Assembly: GCF_014192515.1 (NCBI RefSeq)
Contig: NZ_JACHYB010000002.1
Location: 248,001-312,000, forward strand
Source: Microbacter margulisiae
GTDB taxonomy: Bacteria; Bacteroidota; Bacteroidia; Bacteroidales; Paludibacteraceae
DNA: 64,000 nt
Direction of reading: 5' to 3'
In this document: positions 9,302-18,675 of the stretch, one piece after another
How the letters are laid out: each line of letters starts with the position of its first letter
Position numbering within the stretch: position 1 is the stretch's first letter
Notes under the pieces: generated by a model
What the model was told of the DNA's origin: nothing
Seen by the model: only the letters and a program-made list of their open reading frames with translations
Databases searched by the model: none
Program-made: the position numbers and the translations under genes

Positions 9302-11350
9302 TTAATTACTGGGTAATCCATAACCGTTTGTTATTTTACCATTTGATTGACTAATGGTTTCGGATGGTATAGGCCAGTAGTATCTTGGAGGATCATCGAC
9401 CGACGTTATCCCTGACAAAATATTACTATAGTAAATTGAGGCATTGTTGACAATATCTATTCCCCAATTGGTTTTAGTATATCCAGCAGTCACAAGAGAA
9501 GCTGCTACCGGACCATTGGGGTCAATGTAACTGAACAGTCCCTGAATTGCCAGGTTATGGTTCGTGCCGCCGATCTTAAGTCCTGCTATTGAGCTATAAT
9601 TATATTGTCCTCTCCATCCAGGGTAAAGAGCTGCATTTGTTGTATCTGTACAATCGTACGTTAATGGATTACTTAAATATACCTTTTTTACCCAAATATA
9701 ATCAGAGATTATATTGCCATTGGGGAATCGATAATATCCATTAGCCTGTAGGCCTGCAATCATGCTCTTCATTGCGTTCTGAACATCAATAGCTCTTTCT
9801 GAAAATTCTCCCGAAAGTATCATATCCCAACGACGCGTCCCTTCGCCTAAAAGCTCCAGTTTACGTTCTTCTAAAATAGTATCTTCCAGAGCCTGACCGG
9901 TTAGTCCACTTATATTATGATTGGAATCTCCAAAAGCTCTTTCGCGGATTTGATTCACCAGATCCATCGCCGCCTGATCTTCTCCTCCCAGTTGTGCATC
10001 AACTTCCGCCAACATCAGCATGACATCCGCCATTCTCAACACAGGCCAATCCATGCCCGATTCTCTTTGTGCAGTGGTATATGGAGGATTAAAACGATTT
10101 TCGTCCCACTTATTGATAGCGATTCCTCCGCTCAGTTTATTCCCGGGCACAAAAGAAAGCATTGCTTCATTGCCATCGCCGGTACTGCCTGTTACAGCCA
10201 CGCTGACATCTCTCCGTTTATCTCCTTTTTGAAAATCACCATAATAAACAGTTGGAATAATACGCAAAGCGCCAAAGGTTTTACATGGTGCAGCATTTTT
10301 ACTCCCTCCATTTGAAGGGCGACCAAAAGCATAAGGATATTCACTATTGGTTGTTTGACCGCTCTGTCCTCCTTGTATATTTCCCAATTGAAATAAGGAT
10401 TCGGGACTTATCTGTAAATTTTCAAAATATTGAAAATTCAGTTGGAACGGATTGTTTGTATAAGACCTGGTATCCGAAGTAATTAAATGACAGGTACCTT
10501 CATTGGTTATGGCTGCTTGTAAGTATTTTGCTGCAATCTTGTAATAATTGAGATAATCAGAACGCCGTGCATACTCACAGCCATTAGCTATATTTCCCTT
10601 TTTTGTAAACTGCACATTTCCATATAAACCCGACACATCAGTACGGATAGTCTGATACCCGCCTGCGTAAAATGCAATCTCACCAATTAATGCATCGCAA
10701 AATGTCCGCGTCATGCGCTCGGCTGTCATGCCATTATCTCCTATTTTGTACATAAGAGGTTCTACCTTTTCAAGAGAGTTAATCAAACTATCGTAAATGG
10801 CAAAACGGGAAGTCAAGGTATAGTTAGTTACATAGGTATTTTCATAACCGTACGGAACATCACCAAAATGCTTTGTCAAATTGAAATAACAAAAGGCTCT
10901 CATGGTTATTGCTTCTCCATACAACTGGGTCCAATCGCTGGTTGTCCCAGCCGCAACGTCAGCTTGATAAGCCGCTTTCCCTGCGATAATATTAGCTATT
11001 TTAGTTGCACTGGCCAATGTAACATACAGATTATTAAATCCACCGCTTACAGCATCAATTGTCATATTTTCAGGATGCAATGTAGCGTTAACATTATTCG
11101 AGGAATTGGCTTCCGGGTATGTTTCTGCATCGGATCCGATAGGATCATTCCACCGATAAATTCCCATTATACAATTTTGTCGATAATTAGCATAGCACCA
11201 AGACAATGCTTTAAAAGTTTCCGAAGGGGTTGAAGTTACAAAATTATCATCTGTATTGGAGGGAGATGACGTATTCAAATAACTACTTGTGCATTGTGTA
11301 AAAGAAGCGCACGCTACAATGACAACAATATAACTTATCAATTTTTTCAT
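9302..11350 (-). CDS. SusD/RagB-family glycan-binding lipoprotein
   Basis: 682 residues. The N-terminus is a lipoprotein signal with cysteines at 14 and 20; Cys20, just before SSYLNTSSPSN, fits the usual SusD layout, although IVAC at 11-14 is the more classical lipobox. The family sits on the outer-membrane surface as a lid over its SusC and binds oligosaccharide. Typical SusD blocks are visible: a TPR-like helical region, an RxADVMLMLAEV stretch (WPVLRMADVMLMLAEVDAQ), EERKLELLGEGTRRWDM, and a C-terminal YYWPIPSETISQSNG. It starts 19 bases after the stop of the upstream susC, so the two are cotranscribed. Ligand preference is inferred to be pectin oligosaccharide from the surrounding GH28, GH105, CE8 and CE12 genes. 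Confidence 0.95.
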   Translation of the reverse strand: MKKLISYIVVIVACASFTQCTSSYLNTSSPSNTDDNFVTSTPSETFKALSWCYANYRQNCIMGIYRWNDPIGSDAETYPEANSSNNVNATLHPENMTIDAVSGGFNNLYVTLASATKIANIIAGKAAYQADVAAGTTSDWTQLYGEAITMRAFCYFNLTKHFGDVPYGYENTYVTNYTLTSRFAIYDSLINSLEKVEPLMYKIGDNGMTAERMTRTFCDALIGEIAFYAGGYQTIRTDVSGLYGNVQFTKKGNIANGCEYARRSDYLNYYKIAAKYLQAAITNEGTCHLITSDTRSYTNNPFQLNFQYFENLQISPESLFQLGNIQGGQSGQTTNSEYPYAFGRPSNGGSKNAAPCKTFGALRIIPTVYYGDFQKGDKRRDVSVAVTGSTGDGNEAMLSFVPGNKLSGGIAINKWDENRFNPPYTTAQRESGMDWPVLRMADVMLMLAEVDAQLGGEDQAAMDLVNQIRERAFGDSNHNISGLTGQALEDTILEERKLELLGEGTRRWDMILSGEFSERAIDVQNAMKSMIAGLQANGYYRFPNGNIISDYIWVKKVYLSNPLTYDCTDTTNAALYPGWRGQYNYSSIAGLKIGGTNHNLAIQGLFSYIDPNGPVAASLVTAGYTKTNWGIDIVNNASIYYSNILSGITSVDDPPRYYWPIPSETISQSNGKITNGYGLPSN

Positions 11351-11369
11351 GATTATTTCGCTTTAATGG

Positions 11370-14300
11370 TTAAAAACTAAGATTCATGCCGACAACAAAG
11401 GAGCGTGCACGAGGATAAGTACCCCAATCCAGCCCAGGAGTTGGATAAACATTATGATTTTGAGCTATATTGGCATTTACTTCAGGATCAAGTCCCGAAT
11501 AACCTGTTATGGTGAGTAGGTTATAAATGCTACCATAAATACGGAGATGATCCATCCCTGCCTTTTTCATCATAGCCTTAGGGAATGAATACCCTATTGT
11601 TAATGTATTTAAGCGAAGATAAGAACCGTTTTCTATTCCTAATGTTGATGTTACACCGGTTTCTTCATAAGCCAATGGCAAGCTAGCATTCGCATTTGCA
11701 GCATCCAATTGAGCCGGTGTAGTAAGACTTACCAATTGACCATTCTCAACATCATAAATCTTATATGAATTATTCAAGATAGAAAGCTTATTCTCATAAA
11801 CACCTGCTTCTTTTGGACCATATAAACTTGCTAATTTATTTACATTATAAATCTGATTGCCATAACTCCAGTTGAAATATGTTCCAAAATCAATATTCTT
11901 GTACGTTACATTAATATTGAAACCTCCTGTATGAATTGGATTCATATTACCGATAACGGTACAATCAGTTTCGTCAATTTTTCCATCATGATTCAAATCT
12001 TTAAATTTAGGAAGACCTGGGTATGCAATCTGACCACTTGGACGCGCACTAGAGGGAATTCCATGCACAACACTAATTAAAGTGCTATTCAAATCAGGAA
12101 TGCCTGGTTTTAACGTATAAACGCCATTAGCGTAGGTAAAATCGTTGGTAGTATAAAACCCGTCATACACATATCCTCTGACCAATCCTACGGGACTTCC
12201 TACTTTTAACATATAATCATCAACAGGTTCAGTAGCGCTGCTAGCCCAATTCGTTCCATAAAGTCCTGTTACATTAGAAGCCAGTTTGTCTACATTATTC
12301 CTATTAAAATTAATATTACCGCTTGCAGTTATGTCCCAATCTTTATTTTTGAAAATTGTACTCGACAATGAAATTTCGATCCCTTTATTACTGGTTTGAC
12401 CGATATTGGCATACGTTGAAGTAAATCCGGTAATACCGGGAATAGTTGTCTGCATCAATAAATCTTTGGTCGTATTCCAATAAATATCAACAGTACCTGA
12501 TAATATACTTTTAAGAATATCAAAGTCAACCCCAAAATCACGCGTAATAGTGGTCTCCCATTTCAAGTTTTCGTTTGCCATAGCTGAGTTAGCGTAGGTA
12601 TAAGACTCTTGATACTGCTGGTTAAGAGCATACTGCCATCTTCTGTCTGTTTCAGATGCCCATAACTGAGACCATAAATTGGAATTAATATCATCATTAC
12701 CTACTGATCCGTATGAAAGCCGGAGTTTTAGATTATCCAACCAGTTAATATTTTTCATAAAAGACTCTTCGGACATGATCCAGGCAAAAGCAGCCGCAGG
12801 AAAATAGCCCCAACGATGAATCGGTGAAAATTTTGAGGAACCGTCAGCCCGTAATGTCACAGTCAACAAATAGCGATCCAGTAAATTATAATTTGCTCTT
12901 CCAAAGTAAGAGATGATACGTTCAGGAACACTTACTGATGATGAAAAAGAACTCGTTCCAGCCGTCTGATCATACTGGTTAATCATAGCAAAAGCATTCG
13001 CTTCACTAAAGTTTGCAGGGAAATGGTTTGCAGTTATTCTCATGCCGGTTCCGCCTGAATTGGTAAGCTCGTAACCCAATAAAAGATCAAATTTATGAAT
13101 CTTGGCAACATTAAATTTATAGTTCAGTGTATTTGACCAGCGGGAACCCCAACTGTCTGATTTTTGATAATCAACAGCACCTGCGTATAATTTCTCCCCC
13201 GTTGCATCATCAATATAATTATTATAGATAGCGCCTGTCCAGTCTTTCGTTTGATTCCATCCACTATTCATTGTGAAATCCGAGTGGTAGGTCAATCCTT
13301 TGATAATATTCCAGTCCATAGAAAGTGTACTTACAATTCCTTGTTGAAGTGAACGAGGATCTTCATCCAGCGCACGGGCCAATGGGCTGTAGGTATCCCA
13401 TAAACTATTTTTTCCATACTGTTCAACATTTCCCACCGTTAAAGCATTCAAATCACCTAAAATATGAGAAGTCGCAATAGGTCGGAAACGATAAGCCGAA
13501 GATAGTGTAGAACCTTCTCCACTTGTTGTTCCCTCATCATCAACTACCGTACTATTCGTATATCGTGTATCTAAACTCACGTTGACATTATCAAATAGTT
13601 TTTGATTAATTTTGAGAGATACAGTAGCATGTTTATCGTAGGAATTTACCTTCATTCCCTCATTGTCAACATAATTGGTAAAAAACAGTATTTTTGTTTT
13701 ATCAGTTCCACCGGAAATGGTTATATCATGGTTCATGGAAACCGAACTGTTATACACTTTTCGTTGAATATCATCTGTTGCCATATTCCGGTAGCTCTCA
13801 ATTCCTCCCGAATTATTAGTGGTATATGAGCCTAACCCGAACAACTGCTCAAATGGAGTTTCATAAGCAGTTCCGTTAGCTGCAGCGTTAGCCCAGACAT
13901 ATTTCAAGTAATCGTAAGGATTTAAAGTAGCCAAATACTTTGTCGGCGTATTAAATTCCACATAACCATCATATGAAACAGTTGCTTTTCCTGTTTCGGC
14001 TTGTTTGGTTGTAACAAGAATTACACCATTAGCACCACGTGCCCCATAAATTGCTGTAGACGAAGCATCTTTCAGCACAAAAATGCTCTTTACCTGGTCA
14101 GTCGGAATATCACTTAAAGAACCAGGCACTCCATCAATCAAAACTAAAGGCTGATTACTTTGCGAGATAGAAGTCCCTCCACGCACAAGAATAGAAACCG
14201 AAGCATCAGGTCGCCCATCCTGAGAAATAATATTTACTCCCGGTAATTTTCCCTGCATAGCCTGTGCTAAATTTGAAACAGGAATAGACGCAATAGATTT

Positions 14301-14696
14301 CCCAGTAACAGCAGCAACCGAACCGGTTAAATCTTTTTTACTGACAGTCCCATATCCAATGGCCACCACTTCATTCAAAGCCACTGAATTTTCTTGCAAT
14401 ACAACAACCAAATGATCACCAGAGATTGGAACCTCCTTGGTTATCATCCCAATAAACGAAACTGTCAATGTTTTAGCTGAAACAGGTACATTTAAAGAAA
14501 ACATACCATTTACATCAGTAGCAGTTCCAATCGTAGTTCCTTTCACAACAACACTCGCGCCGATAACCGTAGTGCCATGTTCATCTTTTACGATTCCATG
14601 GATGGAGCGTGTTTGACTCCATAGCATTCCTGCCCACATACAAAAACCCATCAACACTAAGATTCGCATAAACGAACTCTGATACTTTTTTCTCAT
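11370..14696 (-). CDS. SusC-like TonB-dependent outer-membrane receptor
   Basis: 1108 residues, full length for a SusC. The signal peptide ends at MLWSQ (about 28). It is followed by a carboxypeptidase-regulatory-like domain (about 30-105), a TonB-box-like motif VVAIGYGTVS, a plug with LVRGGTSI and DASSTAIYGARGANGVI, then a 22-strand barrel ending in the aromatic VVGMNLSF. It imports oligosaccharide with the SusD encoded 19 bases downstream, powered by TonB-ExbBD. A TAACTTTG -7 element (complement of 14850-14857) and an adjacent palindromic motif (14826-14840) lie about 130-160 bases upstream. There is no N-terminal STN extension, so it does not look like an anti-sigma-controlled transducer; regulation is more likely by a cytoplasmic or hybrid two-component regulator encoded elsewhere. 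Confidence 0.97.
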   Translation of the reverse strand: MRKKYQSSFMRILVLMGFCMWAGMLWSQTRSIHGIVKDEHGTTVIGASVVVKGTTIGTATDVNGMFSLNVPVSAKTLTVSFIGMITKEVPISGDHLVVVLQENSVALNEVVAIGYGTVSKKDLTGSVAAVTGKSIASIPVSNLAQAMQGKLPGVNIISQDGRPDASVSILVRGGTSISQSNQPLVLIDGVPGSLSDIPTDQVKSIFVLKDASSTAIYGARGANGVILVTTKQAETGKATVSYDGYVEFNTPTKYLATLNPYDYLKYVWANAAANGTAYETPFEQLFGLGSYTTNNSGGIESYRNMATDDIQRKVYNSSVSMNHDITISGGTDKTKILFFTNYVDNEGMKVNSYDKHATVSLKINQKLFDNVNVSLDTRYTNSTVVDDEGTTSGEGSTLSSAYRFRPIATSHILGDLNALTVGNVEQYGKNSLWDTYSPLARALDEDPRSLQQGIVSTLSMDWNIIKGLTYHSDFTMNSGWNQTKDWTGAIYNNYIDDATGEKLYAGAVDYQKSDSWGSRWSNTLNYKFNVAKIHKFDLLLGYELTNSGGTGMRITANHFPANFSEANAFAMINQYDQTAGTSSFSSSVSVPERIISYFGRANYNLLDRYLLTVTLRADGSSKFSPIHRWGYFPAAAFAWIMSEESFMKNINWLDNLKLRLSYGSVGNDDINSNLWSQLWASETDRRWQYALNQQYQESYTYANSAMANENLKWETTITRDFGVDFDILKSILSGTVDIYWNTTKDLLMQTTIPGITGFTSTYANIGQTSNKGIEISLSSTIFKNKDWDITASGNINFNRNNVDKLASNVTGLYGTNWASSATEPVDDYMLKVGSPVGLVRGYVYDGFYTTNDFTYANGVYTLKPGIPDLNSTLISVVHGIPSSARPSGQIAYPGLPKFKDLNHDGKIDETDCTVIGNMNPIHTGGFNINVTYKNIDFGTYFNWSYGNQIYNVNKLASLYGPKEAGVYENKLSILNNSYKIYDVENGQLVSLTTPAQLDAANANASLPLAYEETGVTSTLGIENGSYLRLNTLTIGYSFPKAMMKKAGMDHLRIYGSIYNLLTITGYSGLDPEVNANIAQNHNVYPTPGLDWGTYPRARSFVVGMNLSF

Positions 14697-14825
14697 AATA
14701 ACAAAAAATAAAAGGTTAATAACTAATCACCGCTAACATTTCTCAATAGTACAATCGTTATATATCAATCTAAATTCTGTGAAAAAATTCTTACGCTCAA
14801 GAATTTCAAAATGCATCACAACACC

Positions 14826-14840
14826 CGTGTTCGAGCACGA
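14826..14840 (-). promoter_or_regulatory. Pectin-regulon motif, site 2 (susCD operon)
   Basis: The plus strand reads CGTGTTCGAGCACGA, a strong palindrome. It lies 10 bases downstream of the -7 element at 14850-14857, covering roughly +4 to +18 of the predicted transcript. That is an operator position suited to repression or roadblock, though an activator reading is not excluded. Confidence 0.5.
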
Positions 14841-14849
14841 CAATGGCTG

Positions 14850-14857
14850 CAAAGTTA
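14850..14857 (-). promoter_or_regulatory. -7 promoter element of the susCD operon
   Basis: The minus strand reads TAACTTTG, a perfect match to the Bacteroidetes -7 consensus TAnnTTTG. A -33 TTTG is not clear at the expected 19-21 base spacing. Predicted transcription start is near 14844. Confidence 0.5.
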
Positions 14858-15059
14858 GACATACATTAGTATTAAACAAGACTTTCAAGATAATTTTTCA
14901 ACACAGAAAAGTTAAATATTCACAACAAGCAATCTACAAAGAGGAGATGGCAGGACAAAATATCGTCATAATCATTAATAAAGAGAAGATTATCTACACA
15001 ACCACAAACACAAGAACAATGAAAATATAAAATAAACAAAATATGAAATTAAAAAATTC

Positions 15060-16852
15060 GACCATTAGTCATTAATCCGAAAGGACTTCGATCTAATCAA
15101 TTCTGTATTATTTATTCTCACTCATCAGAATCATTTTTCCTGGTAAACATAGTTAGCTGTATGTTGTGTTTTGACCCTGAACAAGTATTGATTGCAGGAA
15201 AGTAACCGTTTCGACAGTATGTCGCCGTTTAAAACTGCACTTCCATAAATACTTGCATCGTTGTCGAATAACTATGTTCCCCCACTTCAAATCCGTGCAC
15301 GTAAACATTGACAGTTGGATTATTGGGCTCTTCAGTCAATCAAAGCTACTAAAATAACATTTACCTATTAAGTCCTCTTTTTATTATTAAAGTAATTATC
15401 CACGTTCCATTTTTATGTTAAGCATACCACCAATCTTTATCAGGAGAACTCATCTCTAACATAAATCAAGTTGACTGGAGGCAACTCCCACAACCCATAA
15501 ACGCGCAACGTATCACTATATCGCAAAACAGTAGTAACCCGGCCGTTTTCTCTAATCATCCAAAGCTGTTGTCCATATTTTTAGAAGGTTCTTGAAAGAC
15601 CGCCCACGTTGGTTTCCGAATCTTAAACCGAAACATCAGTTTTTGAAAACTCATCCGTAATTTCTCCCTGAGTAGCATAAGCATACAACGTATAATTTCC
15701 CTGACGAACGTTTTAAATCTCGAAATTACCATTTTGATCCGTCAAACGCCAAAACATGTATCCTTTTTCCTGACTATAAATGTCAGAACCGAGTTGAGCA
15801 AGGACAACCTGAATACCTTTGGGAGACAAAACATAAGGAAGCTGGATACTTCCACTTACTGTCGTTCTGCTTAGTGGGTATAAACTATTTTGAAACTATT
15901 GGAATGGCCATTGTGCTTTCTGGATTGATACCTGCTTTTTGGCATCAGTAATCATGGCATCATAACTTGAACCTGAATTTACATAAATAAAAAATGGACC
16001 GTATATTTTTTCATCACCTGATTCATAGGTTTGAGCTGATGACTCAAAGTATTGTCTCTGTAACATTTGTAAAACAAGAGGAGTCGTATTAGTAGTATGA
16101 ACGGTCAATTCTTGCTTCATCTGGCCGCCATTCATATATTCACCACTAGCTGGAATAGCTCAGATTCCCACGGAATCTGTCATAAGACCATGAACACTAT
16201 CACGCACAATATAATTAGCCCAATTATACTTCGTATAAATGCTTCCATCCAGTAATTTGTATGTAGTATTCATAACGGGACTACTATTCACTGCTTGCAT
16301 TACAGCTACAGAAGGTAGATAGCCCTACCTGCGATTTGTAACATAACTATAGTCAAAACTATTAGGATCAACCCGATAAACAATCCTCATTTCTTGTAAA
16401 TTAACAGGTGTTACAGTGCCTTTTACGATGACATATCCATACAGACCGCTCACATTCTTTAGCATAATGAAACCCTGCGAAAGAATAAGATTTCCATTTG
16501 ATTTGGTATAAACTACTTCCGCATAATTATCGGTTTGCTTTTGTATATGAACTTTATCCGGGCTGAGTTCATGATAACCATTTTGATCATTATAGCTAAG
16601 ATAAAAACGTCCCCCTTTGGATGCATTCACCAAATCCTTCCCTTTATATATCAAAGCATTGACCTGTCCTTTATTATTAATCGTTATGGATAAGATTCCA
16701 TTCGACATACTAGTTGTTCGATTGACCGTATCCACAGTTGCAGTTACATTCGTTTGTGCATAAACAAAAGAAACAGTAGCCATTAATGTAAAAATCAGAA
16801 TATATAACCAATATCTCATTCTCAATTGTTCTTTAATTATGTTTTGTTTCAA
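15060..16852 (-). pseudogene. Decayed rhamnogalacturonan lyase, polysaccharide lyase family 4
   Basis: The ATG near 16850 opens a signal peptide (ending VYAQ) and a PL4 N-terminal domain (SNGILSITINNKGQVNALIY, then KGKDLVNASKGGRFYLSY). In the same frame the reading continues through an in-frame TAG (16325-16327), a TGA where a Trp codon is expected (TDSVGI*AIPAS), then the typical GGQMKQELTVH and KIYGPFFIYVNSGS blocks. After another TAG (15896) and further TAAs come the fibronectin-like block NFEI*NVRQGNYTLYAYAT and RVYGLWELPP. Near 15445-15475 the frame shifts and homology resumes as SPDKDWWYA*HKNGTWIIT, then PTVNVYVHGFEVG and NDASIYGSAVLNG. Total span is about 597 codons, full length for PL4. 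At least six stops plus late frameshifts make it non-functional. PL4 enzymes cleave the rhamnogalacturonan-I backbone. Confidence 0.85.
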
Positions 16853-16869
16853 ACAAACAGTTTCATAGA

Positions 16870-17272
16870 ATTTTAGGGCTTAATCCACGGAGCACCACTT
16901 TCACTCCGGTCAGCACAATTAGCACCCTCCGATAGTCATATCTAATTTTTTAGCTTTCTGTAAGGCATACTTAAACATTTCATATCACCCATAGATTCTG
17001 AATGTATCAACCGGATAAGCTACCTTACCAATATCCAGTATACATTAAAGATAGTAGCACAGTGAATGCCATCAATCTTCATGTCTTGTAAGTCTTTTTG
17101 ATGCCTTTTGTTGTAATGTAACTGGTCTTCCAATGGTTATTTGATTCTGAGTAAGGATGTTCAAAATTTCACAGGATTCAATCCCTTTTTTCTGTGAATA
17201 AATCGCTATCATTGAACTCAACATCAAAAAGCTCAACGCAATATATAGTAAAACGTTTATATACTTGATACA
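16870..17272 (-). pseudogene. Truncated, decayed N-terminus of a probable GH106 alpha-L-rhamnosidase
   Basis: No open frame survives, but translating the minus strand in shifting frames gives a signal-peptide-like start (ALSFLMLSSMIAIYSQ), then KGI/KKDLQDMKIDGIHCATIFNVY, GKVAYPVDTFRIYG, FKYALQKAKKLDMTIGG and ANCADRSESGAPWIKP. This order matches the N-terminal catalytic region of GH106-type rhamnosidases (KEGIxxDLxxMKRxGI...IFNV, MxxFAxxxAxxLGMxIGMHNC...SGGPWI). About 130 codons remain of a protein that is normally near 1000; the rest has been deleted up to the PL4 gene. The family assignment is by remembered motif order and should be tested by a profile search. Confidence 0.55.
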
Positions 17273-17450
17273 TAATAGTAAGTAGATTAATGATTAAAAT
17301 TTTTATCTTACAAAAGTTCATGTCAAAAAACACATAAATGGACAGATTCATTATGTTAAGCGTAATGCAAAACGTATAATAATCTGTGTCCCCTGCACTA
17401 TAATTGATTATATATCATTGACAAACAATAGATTTTGTAGAATTACAATC
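17273..17450. other. Short spacer
   Basis: 178 AT-rich bases between the GH106 remnant and the downstream end of the alpha/beta-hydrolase gene. I see no gene or clear terminator. Confidence 0.4.
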
Positions 17451-18434
17451 TCATCTTTTTAATATCTTGTCTAAAAACTTAGCCATATAATTCACTGTTG
17501 GATCAACCCATGGATAGAAAAGCCAAAAGGGATGCATATGTACATTAAACCGATGTACTTCGGTATAAATTCTCCATCTTTGCATCATACCGATTAATTC
17601 ATCCTGTCCTGCATGAAATCTTGGAAAACCGCTATTTAAAAATAAAACCGGGACTGAATTTTTATTAGTCCAGAAAACAGAAGAGGCATCTTTCCAAATC
17701 TCCGGTTTTTGATCAAAAGAACCTCCAAGCCAAAAAACATCTGGTGAGTCAGGCTCCCTTTTCAGGTTTAATGAACCAGGAGCTAAAAAATCAACTACAC
17801 CGTCGACATCTATAATCGCTTGAACTGAACTTGAGTATTGAGGATTTCCCATATTTCCTTCAAATTTTCTCTCGCCATTGGTCATTCCAACCAACATCGC
17901 AAGTTGTCCGCCAGACGAACAGCCAGAGATAGCAATCCGAGTCGGATCAATATGATATTCTTTTGCATGTGCTCGCATCCAACGAATCGCCGCTTTGATA
18001 TTGTAAACGGCTGCAGGATACTTAGCCTCCAACGAAAGCTGATACTCCACAGACACGGTGACAAAACCTTTTTTTGCAATCATCTCGGCCATTGGAACCT
18101 GTAAAGATCTAGTCCCCGACCTCCATCCTCCTCCATGTACCATGATAAGGGCAGGATATTTTCCTGATTTCTTAGGGTAAAATACATCAAGATGTAGGTA
18201 CCGTTTCCCAAAGGGAGTATTTGGCAAGGTAGCGTAAATAATATTTCGAACAGCTTTTACATTCTTAGGGACAATATCTTTTGACGGAACAGCAAATGGA
18301 AACTCTTTTTTTATTTGTCTGTAAACCCGGCATACATTAAATGTGGTATCTTGAGGAATTGGTTGTTGCGCATCCAAAACTTGTCTGCACAAAATAAAAA
18401 TACATCCGATTACGGCAATACTTAAATATCTCAT
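17451..18434 (-). CDS. Secreted alpha/beta-hydrolase (BD-FAE-like esterase)
   Basis: 327 residues with a signal peptide (hydrophobic 4-20, cut near DAQQ). The core carries the oxyanion motif HGGGW (100-104), the nucleophile elbow GCSSGG with Ser173, and a C-terminal histidine in VHMHPFWLFYPW that probably completes the triad. HPFWLFYPW endings are typical of esterases in pectin and xylan loci that act on acetylated or feruloylated glycans. It lies 241 bases after the CE12 acetylesterase on the same strand and is the last intact gene before the decayed PL4/GH106 block. Its exact acyl substrate cannot be told. Confidence 0.83.
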   Translation of the reverse strand: MRYLSIAVIGCIFILCRQVLDAQQPIPQDTTFNVCRVYRQIKKEFPFAVPSKDIVPKNVKAVRNIIYATLPNTPFGKRYLHLDVFYPKKSGKYPALIMVHGGGWRSGTRSLQVPMAEMIAKKGFVTVSVEYQLSLEAKYPAAVYNIKAAIRWMRAHAKEYHIDPTRIAISGCSSGGQLAMLVGMTNGERKFEGNMGNPQYSSSVQAIIDVDGVVDFLAPGSLNLKREPDSPDVFWLGGSFDQKPEIWKDASSVFWTNKNSVPVLFLNSGFPRFHAGQDELIGMMQRWRIYTEVHRFNVHMHPFWLFYPWVDPTVNYMAKFLDKILKR

Positions 18435-18675
18435 TTTGATTTTTTTATTTAGGAAATTACATAAAAGACACGTTTTTATAGAACAGCAAAACCTTTCGAT
18501 ATTTAAAAATCAAAAAGCATCTGGGAGGTTTTTCTTATTATGTATGATCCTATATTAAAAAAAAGATAAACCACAAATACGAACTGATATCAATAATTTT
18601 CACAAATTAAAATCAATCACCTCTTCATTTCTTAACTTAGAATATTATATGCAACCATGCTATACAATCAGATTC
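18435..18675. other. Spacer between CE12 and hydrolase genes
   Basis: 241 AT-rich bases. I see no strong hairpin or TAnnTTTG element on the minus strand; the gap is larger than those between the three upstream genes, so a separate promoter is possible. Confidence 0.35.

Larger units (their letters stand above)
14697..15059. other. susC leader and promoter region
   Basis: About 360 bases between the susC start and the 3' end of the decayed PL4 gene. It contains the -7 element and operator-like motif listed separately. The 83-codon plus-strand frame at 14779-15030 has no protein-like features and overlaps these sites, so I do not call it a gene. Confidence 0.5.

Noticed and set aside
9917..11233. 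Several plus-strand frames of 65-132 codons
   Set aside because: Antisense shadows of the susD gene, which has full family homology.
14779..15030. 83-codon plus-strand frame upstream of susC
   Set aside because: Overlaps the susC promoter element and operator-like motif, and shows no protein features.
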